DNA of 5,033 nucleotides from Alphaproteobacteria bacterium (GTDB lineage Bacteria > Pseudomonadota > Alphaproteobacteria > Micavibrionales > UBA2020), in NCBI GenBank assembly GCA_023136145.1, contig JAGLRU010000278.1, positions 1-5,033 on the forward strand, written 5' to 3'. The position numbers and the translations under genes are program-made. How positions within the stretch are numbered: the stretch's first letter is position 1; each line of letters begins with the position of its first letter. Below the pieces are notes generated by a model. That model made no database searches. It worked only from the letters and a program-made list of their open reading frames with translations, and was not told the DNA's origin. This document shows positions 1 through 4,877 of this stretch, piece after piece.

Positions 1-216
1 TTAGAAAATTACGCGGGTTGCGCAGTGATTATTTCGCACGATCGCTGGTTCCTTGATCGTATCGCTACCCATATCCTTGCATTTGAGGGAAATAGTCAGG
101 TGGTATGGTTTGAGGGCAATTATGAGGACTACGAGCGGGATCGCCACCGTCGCCTCGGCATTGAAGCAGACCAACCCCACCGTATTAAATACAGGCCGTT
201 GCGTAGAGTTTCTTGA
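1..216 (+). CDS. ettA: Energy-dependent translational throttle protein EttA, C-terminal end (5' truncated by window)
   Basis: This is the last 71 codons of an ABC-F ATPase, open from base 1 to the TGA at 214-216. The sequence shows the post-Walker-B switch segment VIISHDRWFLDRIATHIL, in which the His of ISHDR is the H-loop residue of the second ABC domain. The EttA-style tail follows (FEGNYEDYERDR, then a basic end with RIKYRPLRR). In the known family, EttA binds the ribosomal E site and gates entry into the elongation cycle according to the ATP/ADP ratio; it is cytosolic and has no membrane domain. The tail matches EttA better than Uup or YheS, because the RIKY-plus-basic C-terminus after the FEGN(Y/F) block is typical of EttA. 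The rest of the gene, including the first ABC domain, lies outside the window. No GC-rich terminator hairpin follows the stop. Confidence 0.93.
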   Translation, partial: LENYAGCAVIISHDRWFLDRIATHILAFEGNSQVVWFEGNYEDYERDRHRRLGIEADQPHRIKYRPLRRVS

Positions 217-241
217 TGTGAAAAACGATAAATTTTATTTT

Positions 242-270
242 TTGACATAACTTATATATTTCTGTACAAT
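242..270 (+). promoter_or_regulatory. Sigma70-type promoter upstream of the HAD gene
   Basis: A perfect -35 box TTGACA (242-247) is separated by exactly 17 bp from TACAAT (265-270), which matches the -10 consensus at 5 of 6 positions. Transcription would start near 277, giving a leader of about 39 nt before the ATG at 316. It lies in an AT-rich gap just after ettA, so it would uncouple the HAD gene from ettA. The assignment rests on box match and spacing only. Confidence 0.72.
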
Positions 271-315
271 GTAGCATCATAAAAATATCACGTTGATTTG
301 TTGTGGAAGCATGGA

Positions 316-1063
316 ATGACGAAAGTAGCTTTTTGTTTTGATATTGATGGTGTTCTTGCAGATACCGAGAAGCGTCAGACAAGAAAAAAAAGAGCAACTG
401 CCGAAAAGTTTGGAATCGAACTGACTGAAAAAGATTTGCCTAATTTGGAAGGAATTAGTGTTCCTGCTGTTTGGAAATGGCTTACTGATAGCAAGGGGTT
501 AGAGGTCGATAAAGAGACCTTCGCGGAAGAAGGCGTAAAGCTCTATCTGGCTGATCCAGAGAAAATTAAGGCGCGGGACGGTGCGTTAGAGGCTGTTCTT
601 TAATCTTAATGAATTAAAAGTGCCTATGTGCGCTGTTTCCAGTGGAGAAGAAGACGAAGTTATCGCGAACCTGAATGGATCAGGTTTCATGGGTTATATG
701 AATTTCTTTGTAAGTTCTGAAGATGTCCAGAACACAAAACCTCATCCTGAACCATATCTGAAAGGAATATCAAAACTCTGCGAAGAACTTGGTTTGGATG
801 TTGATACGATAGAAAAAACTAATTTCGTTGCCGTTGAGGATACTCCCATTGGAGTTGCCTCTGCTAAAGCCGCCGGTATGGTAGTGGTATTTTGGCCGGA
901 GAATTCGGCGCAAACGTGTCAGGAAGCAGACTATACCGCCCGCTCTGCCCCTGAACTTTTAGAAATTTTTCAAACGATTACGGGTGAAAAAGCACAAACT
1001 CTATCAGTAACACGCGTTCCTGTAAGGAAACGAGCCGCTTGGGATGTAGCTAGTTGCCCTTAA
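316..1063 (+). pseudogene. HAD superfamily hydrolase (subfamily IA-like), split by a +1 frameshift
   Basis: Two adjacent frames together encode one HAD phosphatase/phosphomutase-like protein of about 248 residues. The first runs 316-603 (95 codons, then TAA) and the second continues from 602 to the TAA at 1061-1063. Numbering across the shift, motif I is FDIDGVLADTE, with nucleophile Asp9 and acid/base Asp11. Motif II is AVSSGE (Ser108 or Ser109), motif III is NTKPHPEPY (Lys141), and motif IV is VAVEDTPIGVASAKAAGM (Glu174-Asp175). All catalytic motifs are therefore present but split between frames: motif I in frame 1, the rest in frame 2. Removing one T at 599-601 restores a continuous protein (AVL-NLNELKVPMCAVSSG). 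I start at ATG 316 because GGAAG at 305-309 sits 6 nt upstream; a TTG at 298 is possible but poorer. The basic tail after about residue 225 is unusual for the family. The substrate cannot be told. It may be a real indel mutation, a sequencing error, or recoding at CTT-TAA. Confidence 0.8.
588..604 (+). other. Frameshift point in the HAD gene (CTT TAA)
   Basis: The zero frame ends with CTT (598-600) followed by the stop TAA (601-603), and the family-consistent frame resumes with AAT at 602. The context AGAGG (588-592), five spacer bases, then CTT TAA resembles in outline the RF2 (prfB) recoding site, where an SD-like element precedes CTT TGA and the Leu tRNA slips +1 onto TTT. Here the SD-like element is weaker and 5 nt away instead of 3, and the stop is TAA. 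A plain one-base insertion explains the data equally well or better. Confidence 0.5.
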
Positions 1064-1135
1064 ATAAGCCCATATTTAGGCAGAGAATCCCTTATAAGTA
1101 AAACGTATGAGACTTTCTTAGGGACGATTGCCTAA
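1055..1135 (+). repeat. Overlapping inverted repeats at the HAD 3' end and downstream gap
   Basis: Two mutually exclusive hairpins can be drawn. The first pairs TGCC (1055-1058) and TAAATA (1061-1066) with TATTTA (1073-1078) and GGCA (1079-1082), with loop AGCCCA and a two-base bulge. The second pairs TTAGGCA (1076-1082) with TGCCTAA (1129-1135), then TCCC (1088-1091) with GGGA (1121-1124). The two compete for GGCA. No T-run follows either, so neither is a standard intrinsic terminator. The function is unknown. Confidence 0.45.
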
Positions 1136-1201
1136 TCCTGATAAATCATTGCATAACCTACCTAGTCGTGATAGATAAAAGTATATAAAAATGAGGATAT
1201 T

Positions 1202-1462
1202 ATGAAAAGCGATGACCGAAACTTGAAGTTTCTGGATGATCTTGCAAATGTTGCAAGCGGAGCTATGAGGTCGTTGGGGGATGTCCGTGAGCACGTCAAG
1301 ACAATGGTCAACGGCCTCTTAAATGAGATGGATATAGTCACCCGCGAAGAATTCGAGCGCGTGGAAGCTCTGGCGCAAAAAGCACGCGAGCATCAGATAA
1401 AACTGGAAAAACGCATTGCCGTTCTTGAAAAACAAATAAAAACGGGAAAGAAGAAGAAATGA
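1202..1462 (+). CDS. ubiK: UbiK-family ubiquinone biosynthesis accessory factor (BMFP domain)
   Basis: This 86-residue protein has the layout of the BMFP/UbiK (formerly YqiC) family, whose enterobacterial members are about 96 residues. Residues about 7-45 form an amphipathic helical region (FLDDLANVASGAMRSLGDVR), followed by the family hallmark IVTREEFERVEALAQKAR. A trimeric-type coiled coil with heptad Leu/Ile (LEKRIAVLEKQI) and a Lys-rich tail complete it. Known family members interact with the UbiJ SCP2-like lipid-binding protein, support assembly of the aerobic ubiquinone-synthesis complex, and have membrane-fusogenic activity in vitro. The start at 1202 is backed by GAGG (1193-1196) five bases upstream. 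The stop overlaps the next start as ATGA, implying translational coupling with the YbjN-like gene. A weak candidate promoter is TTGCAT (1149-1154), 17 bp, TAGATA (1172-1177). UbiJ is not in the window. Confidence 0.88.
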   Translation: MKSDDRNLKFLDDLANVASGAMRSLGDVREHVKTMVNGLLNEMDIVTREEFERVEALAQKAREHQIKLEKRIAVLEKQIKTGKKKK

Positions 1463-1965
1463 TTAGCATACCGTACGAATTAGCGCATGAAGACGGCAAT
1501 CCAATCAACATGGTGGAGTATCTGATCGAAAGCAAAGGCTGGAAATTTTCCCGTCATGACGAAGAAGCCATAAGCATTGTAATTCCCGGTCAAAAAGCAT
1601 CTTTCGACGTTAGTATTGAATGGCAGGAAGAATTTTCAGCACTTCTATTTGCCTGCTCAATACCTCTCGAAATTGCAGATGCTAACTATGATATGGCAGC
1701 AAAGGCATTAGAGCAAATCAATCAAAATCTTTGGCTTGGACACTTTGACCTATCCGACAAAAAAAAATTCCCGACATTCCGCCACACACTTCTGCTAAGG
1801 ATGATTCCTGCTGGCATCGCGGTTGATATTGTAGCTGACGTTTTCGATGTCGCCGTTGCCGAATGTAACCGCTTTTACACCACCTTCCAGCTTGCGCAAG
1901 CTGGAGACATCCGTCTTCACGACGACCTGAACGCCGCCGTTTTCGAGACCATCGGCGAAGCTTAA
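1459..1965 (+). CDS. YbjN domain-containing protein
   Basis: This 168-residue soluble protein has no signal peptide or membrane segment. It matches the alphaproteobacterial YbjN family in order: NPINMVEYLIESKGWKFSRHD (residues 14-34, in part), a beta-rich middle with the IEWQEEFSALLFACSIPLEI segment (53-72), LWLGHFDLSD (91-100), FRHTLLLR (107-114), ECNRFYTTFQ (135-144), and the C-terminal ETIGEA (163-168). The fold resembles type III secretion chaperones. E. coli YbjN has been linked to stress and motility phenotypes, but the molecular role of the family is not settled. The ATG at 1459 overlaps the ubiK stop by 4 bp, with a purine-rich stretch (GGGAAAGAAGAAG) as ribosome-binding site. From memory, this pair is often followed by proC in alphaproteobacteria; here a tRNA on the other strand follows. 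Residues 144-155 (QLAQAGDIRLHD) depart from the family consensus and coincide with a 20-bp palindrome. Confidence 0.85.
   Translation: MISIPYELAHEDGNPINMVEYLIESKGWKFSRHDEEAISIVIPGQKASFDVSIEWQEEFSALLFACSIPLEIADANYDMAAKALEQINQNLWLGHFDLSDKKKFPTFRHTLLLRMIPAGIAVDIVADVFDVAVAECNRFYTTFQLAQAGDIRLHDDLNAAVFETIGEA
1886..1905 (+). repeat. Perfect 20-bp palindrome inside the ybjN-like gene
   Basis: The bases TCCAGCTTGC and GCAAGCTGGA form a perfect inverted repeat with no spacer, encoding FQLAQAG. A chance 20-bp perfect palindrome is rare in a window of this size. It could be a DNA-binding site, a cruciform-forming remnant or a chance result of codon choice. No T-run follows, so it is not an intrinsic terminator. 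Confidence 0.6.
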
Positions 1966-1981
1966 GACATCCAGACTTAAT

Positions 1982-2060
1982 TTTGTGGGACAGTTTGTGG
2001 AATAGATACCAGTATAAAACACTAAGTAATTGAAATATAAAGCAAATAAGCAAGTAATTG
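1982..2060 (+). repeat. Short direct repeats between the ybjN-like gene and tRNA-Leu
   Basis: Two direct-repeat pairs lie in the 93-bp gap. TTTGTGG occurs at 1982-1988 and 1994-2000 (12-bp period), inside a TTTTGTGGGACAGTTTGTGG context. AAGTAATTG occurs at 2024-2032 and 2052-2060, the second copy overlapping the tRNA CCA end. Such repeats beside a tRNA 3' end can be integrase arm-type or attachment remnants, but no integrase lies at this tRNA within the window. Confidence 0.35.
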
Positions 2061-2143
2061 GTGCGGGCGGTCGGAATCGAACCGACACTCCCAAGGGAAC
2101 GGGTTTTTGAGACCCGCGCGTCTACCAGTTCCGCCACGCCCGC
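2059..2143 (-). tRNA. tRNA-Leu (anticodon CAA)
   Basis: On the - strand the 5' end GCGGGCG (2143-2137) pairs over 7 bp with CGCCCGC (2069-2063). Discriminator A (2062) and an encoded CCA (2061-2059) follow. The anticodon stem GGGT/ACCC encloses loop CTCAAAA, giving CAA, which reads the Leu codon UUG. A long class II variable arm (TCCC-TT-GGGA) and a T-arm loop with GGTTCGATTCC confirm Leu. Total length is 85 nt including CCA. A possible promoter on the same strand is TTGAAA (2183-2178) and GATAAT (2157-2152), but the 20-bp spacing is long and the -10 lies very near the tRNA 5' end, so it is weak. Confidence 0.97.
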
Positions 2144-2212
2144 ACAGAGATATTATCTGTAACAAAATCCATGCAGTTTTCAACCTTTTGTTTCAGGATT
2201 TCGGGTTTATTT

Positions 2213-2713
2213 TTAAAAAGGCATCGTGATTTTATCGGAGGCACCAAGTGCCCAAAGCACGATAAGCATTATGCTGTTAAGCCCTAGATAGCATTTCAGC
2301 ACAGTGTTTTTTTCCCGAAAAACAGCGACTGCGATCAGTAATATGGCGACTATAACGAACGGTGTTAGTAGATCGTAGCCGAGATGATTGAAAAACCGAT
2401 TAATGCTTTCCGCGATAACAAACAGCATAACTATAGAGATTGTACCGATAAAGGCAGGAATCGTCAGCACCCCCAAAATACGGCGGTATGGTTCGATAAG
2501 AACGACGATAATGAAATCAAGTATAGCCCACAACAAAATGGCATAGGCTATCATATAGGGGTACGGCAACAACGTCCGGTTTTCCCTCAGATAGAACCAA
2601 GTCAACACAGAAGGAATCAAAACGAGAAGGCTGATAATAGATGATTTAACAAAGACTGAAACCGAAGAACTTTTCTCATCGGAATGTTCGAATATTTTAT
2701 ATCCAAATATCAT
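2213..2713 (-). CDS. Hypothetical five-helix integral membrane protein
   Basis: I do not recognise this 166-residue protein. It is strongly hydrophobic, with about five predicted membrane segments near residues 21-42, 53-74, 79-102, 115-132 and 140-157. Loops are short and there is a basic YRR after the second segment. The N-terminal 20 residues are hydrophilic (FEHSDEKSSS), so there is no cleavable signal peptide. No catalytic motif, Cys pair or His cluster is visible. The ATG at 2713 has only a weak GTGG-like ribosome-binding site. A TAGAAT box on the same strand (2754-2749) could be a -10 element but lacks a good -35. It sits alone between tRNA-Leu and rlmB, in the same orientation as both and about 100 bp downstream of rlmB, so weak co-transcription is possible. 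The long open frame and the continuous hydrophobic pattern on this strand make it a credible gene. Confidence 0.65.
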   Translation of the reverse strand: MIFGYKIFEHSDEKSSSVSVFVKSSIISLLVLIPSVLTWFYLRENRTLLPYPYMIAYAILLWAILDFIIVVLIEPYRRILGVLTIPAFIGTISIVMLFVIAESINRFFNHLGYDLLTPFVIVAILLIAVAVFREKNTVLKCYLGLNSIMLIVLWALGASDKITMPF

Positions 2714-2816
2714 AAAACCACACTTGTACTGTTTTTTGACACAGTTTCATTCTAGCGCAATGGAATAAATAAAATGATAAAAAACAAAGTAAATTCAAGC
2801 GTATTCAGTATAACTT

Positions 2817-4142
2817 TTAGACAAATTTCGCATATATCTCCTCTGCCTCTAAAGGGGCGTTTCGGATCAATTCATACAACGCGACTGCCGCCGCATTCGA
2901 TACATTGAGGCTGGAAATCCGGCCTTGTGTCTGCAACTTCACCAATTCATCACAATTTTTGGCAACCAGACGGCGCAGGCCACTACCTTCCGCGCCTAGC
3001 ACTAGCGCAGTTTTGCCCGTCAGGTTTATCTTCGATAAGGGCTGTTTGCCTTTTTCATCAAAACCGATGCAGAAAAATCCGGCTTCTCTAAGTTGTTCCA
3101 GAGAGCGGCTCAGGTTCACTTCACGCAAAAGCGGAACATGTTCTACGGCTCCCGATGCGGCTTTCGCCAGCGTACCTGTGATCTCCGGCGCATGAATCTT
3201 TTGCATCACGACCGCCACGGCTCCGAAAGCAGCAGCAGAGCGCAAAATAGCACCGATGTTATGCGGATCAGTCACTTGATCGAGCACCAGAATTTTTGCA
3301 TCGTCCGGCACTGTCAACAACAAGTCAATAAGTAGTGTTTCTTCTAATGGCTTGCAGTCCAACAGAATATCCTGATGCACAGCATCGCGAGGGAGAAGCC
3401 GATCAATATCCTCTTTCTCCACGGTGACAACTTCCGGCAGACTAATACCACTAGCCTGCGCTTCTTGCCATGTCTCCTGAACGGACTCATAGCTCTTTTG
3501 TGTACAAAGTAGACGTTGCAAAATCCGTTTGGGGTTCAATAGAGCTTCCATTACTGCATGAAAGCCGTAAAGATAAGTCGGTGAAGGCGCACCATAGGAA
3601 GGACGATCAGACTTCAGCCTCGCTTCGGCATTGGTCGAATGACGGTTTTCAGCGAACACTTTTCCGGAAGGACGTTCATCATAACGCTCATAGCTTTTTT
3701 GTGGGCGGGCATCGTGACGGTTTCCCTTGTTAAATGGCTTTTTATCATTGAAAGGCTTTTTATCTCCGAAACTCTTGCGGTTACCACCACCGAATTCGCG
3801 TTTTTTATATGGTTTGTCGGCTCTTTTTTCTCCGCCGTAACTACCACCGAATTCACGTTTTTTGTACGGCTTGTCGCTTCTTTCGCCATTGCGGGCACCG
3901 CTGAATTCACGTTTCTTATATGGTTTGTCGCTTCTTTCATCGCCACGCTGCGCACCGCGACATGGAGGACGAGCGTCACGATCGTATACGCGTGGGGGTC
4001 TGTCACCCCTGTGTCCTTCTGGTTTTCTACCAGTGCCTTGTTTTGCAGAACAGCTCCGCCCGGAATTGCCTCCGCCAAATTTTTGTCTACCAGAACCTTG
4101 TTTAGACTGGAAGTCTCTTCCCTTTTGTGACATAAATTCCAT
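2817..4142 (-). CDS. rlmB: 23S rRNA 2'-O-ribose methyltransferase, RlmB/TrmH (SpoU) family, with long repeat-rich N-terminal extension
   Basis: Residues 188-441 form a complete SpoU-type SPOUT methyltransferase. An L30e-like substrate-binding domain (TYLYGFHAVMEALLNPKR, then HQDILLDCKPL) is followed by the knotted catalytic domain. Motif 1 is DPHNIGAILRSAAAFGA (292-308; Asn295 and Arg301 conserved), motif 2 is LVLGAEGSGLR (380-390) and motif 3 is SLNVSNAAAVALYE (411-424). Known RlmB methylates the 2'-O of G2251 in the 23S rRNA P-loop using S-adenosylmethionine. Usual RlmB length is about 245-290 residues; here residues 1-187 are an added Gly/Arg/Lys-rich, probably disordered region containing three RSDKPYKKREFGG-like repeats and a doubled DKKPFN. 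It is likely RNA-binding, by analogy with RGG-type tails (inference). Start choice is uncertain: ATG 4142 gives MEFMSQKG, while ATG 4133 (MSQKG) has GGA five bases upstream and may be the true start. It diverges from tRNA-Tyr. Confidence 0.93.
   Translation of the reverse strand: MEFMSQKGRDFQSKQGSGRQKFGGGNSGRSCSAKQGTGRKPEGHRGDRPPRVYDRDARPPCRGAQRGDERSDKPYKKREFSGARNGERSDKPYKKREFGGSYGGEKRADKPYKKREFGGGNRKSFGDKKPFNDKKPFNKGNRHDARPQKSYERYDERPSGKVFAENRHSTNAEARLKSDRPSYGAPSPTYLYGFHAVMEALLNPKRILQRLLCTQKSYESVQETWQEAQASGISLPEVVTVEKEDIDRLLPRDAVHQDILLDCKPLEETLLIDLLLTVPDDAKILVLDQVTDPHNIGAILRSAAAFGAVAVVMQKIHAPEITGTLAKAASGAVEHVPLLREVNLSRSLEQLREAGFFCIGFDEKGKQPLSKINLTGKTALVLGAEGSGLRRLVAKNCDELVKLQTQGRISSLNVSNAAAVALYELIRNAPLEAEEIYAKFV
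3786..3935 (-). repeat. Coding repeats in the rlmB N-terminal extension
   Basis: Three copies of a 13-residue unit, R(S/A)DKPYKKREF(S/G)G, lie at 3897-3935, 3843-3881 and 3786-3824, spaced 54 and 57 bp apart with variable Gly-rich linkers. Base differences between copies are mostly synonymous (for example gcg/acg around the shared GAATTC, TTTTTT versus TTTCTT), which suggests the protein motif is held by selection. A shorter tandem, DKKPFN twice, lies just beyond at 3729-3764. Confidence 0.85.
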
Positions 4143-4149
4143 TCTTTCA

Positions 4150-4177
4150 TTGACAGTTCAGGGCAATTTACCTTAAT
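4150..4177 (+). promoter_or_regulatory. Putative sigma70-type promoter for tRNA-Tyr
   Basis: A perfect TTGACA (4150-4155) is followed after 16 bp by CTTAAT (4172-4177), a 4-of-6 match to the -10 consensus. Transcription would start around 4184, about 22 nt before the tRNA 5' end. The -35 box lies only 8 bp from the divergent rlmB start, so the two transcription units share a compact intergenic region. The -10 element is the weak part. Confidence 0.45.
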
Positions 4178-4205
4178 TTTCTTTTGAAAGATAGCTCTTT
4201 AATGT

Positions 4206-4291
4206 GGAGGGGTGGCCGAGCGGTTAATGGCAGCAGACTGTAAATCTGCCCTCTTACGAGTACGAAGGTTCGAATCCTTCCCCCTCCACCA
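4206..4291 (+). tRNA. tRNA-Tyr (anticodon GTA)
   Basis: Acceptor GGAGGGG (4206-4212) pairs with CCCCTCC (4281-4287), followed by discriminator A and an encoded CCA (4289-4291). The anticodon stem GCAGA/TCTGC encloses loop CTGTAAA, giving GTA, which reads both Tyr codons. A class II variable arm and the T-arm GGTTCGAATCC complete the fold; length is 86 nt with CCA. The 3' 38 nt are overlapped antisense by the reading frame of a serine recombinase remnant, so this tRNA is the likely attachment site of an integrative element. The tRNA itself looks intact. Confidence 0.97.
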
Positions 4292-4877
4292 TTCCTGAAC
4301 TGTTACCACCCAACTGCCCCAAAAGCGTTATGGGGAGGGTAGTTTGAGCGGTTCGAAAGCCTTCATCTTTGTAGTATGGGAGTTTGTCTGCAAAAACCAG
4401 TCTTAGGACAGCTTTTTTGTCTTCCATTCGTTCAGAAGCCCATAGTTTCTGCGGGTTTCCGAGAAATTCCATAGCGGTTCGAAATGTTTGATCGAACGAT
4501 TGTAAGGGACGACCACAATTAGAGACTTTTTCCTTCAAGGCAATCCGCTGTTCTTCCAATGTGCGCACCTGATTCTCATAGGCCGTAATCAAAGGCGTGC
4601 TGTCGGCTTCCACGATCCGGTTCAGGAATTGCTGTGTTTTCTTCTCAATTGTCCAAATCTCGCCTTTAATGGAAACAGCTTCTTCTTGCATGCGTGCTTT
4701 ACGGATTTTCCAAAGGTCAGTAAATGTTTCCGCCGCTATAAAGAAAAGTTCCGGTGTCGGGCACATATCGGTGAGCAACGCCTCAAATTCGCCCTCTATC
4801 TTCTCCTTACGGATAGATTTGCGGTAATCATTACAATCCTTACTATGGCAGAAATAATACGGATATACTGCTTTCGT
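4254..4877 (-). pseudogene. Large serine recombinase (integrase), C-terminal remnant
   Basis: About 207 codons of the C-terminal part of a large serine recombinase remain; full-length relatives are roughly 500-560 residues. The fragment begins TKAVYPYYFCHSKDC, the second half of the zinc-ribbon (Cys10 and Cys15 of the fragment), then KSIRKEKIEGEFEALL, which is characteristic of this family. A long coiled coil follows (roughly fragment residues 60-130, around IKGEIWTIEKKTQQFLNRI), then a final block with AVLRLVFADKLPYYKDEGFR. The catalytic resolvase domain with the nucleophilic Ser and the first Cys pair are absent, so the gene cannot be functional. A TTG at 4778 could start a shorter 174-residue frame, but conserved coding clearly continues upstream to 4877. 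The last 12 codons and stop (VEGEGFEPSYS, TAA at 4256-4254) are antisense to the tRNA-Tyr 3' half, as in integrases that lie at their tRNA attachment site. The upstream side is cut by an IS630-type transposase. Confidence 0.87.

Noticed and set aside
217..241. Possible terminator after ettA (AT-rich stretch ending in T-run)
   Set aside because: There is no GC-containing stem, only A/T runs.
298..315. TTG at 298 as the HAD start
   Set aside because: ATG 316 has a better-spaced ribosome-binding site and gives the usual short lead-in to the DxD motif.
1718..2137. - strand open frames reading MAELVDARVSKTRSLGS and an overlapping companion frame
   Set aside because: The N-terminus is simply a translation of tRNA-Leu, a well-known artefact, and the rest is antisense to the ybjN-like gene.
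2714..2816. Possible intrinsic terminator after rlmB (AAAGT...ACTTTG followed by a T-run on the - strand)
   Set aside because: The stem is only about 5 AT-rich pairs with a loop over 20 nt; too weak to call.
3729..3935. Possible CRISPR-like spaced repeats
   Set aside because: The repeats are codon-phased, differ at synonymous sites, and lie inside the rlmB reading frame with short non-unique linkers.
3639..4130. 163-residue + strand frame with hydrophobic repeats
   Set aside because: It is antisense to the rlmB repeats; Lys/Arg/Glu codons on the coding strand read as Phe/Ser/Leu on the other, giving a false membrane-like protein.
3614..4150. 178-residue - strand frame starting at ATG 4150
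   Set aside because: It is a shifted-frame shadow of the repeat-rich rlmB extension; the periodic composition keeps the frame open.
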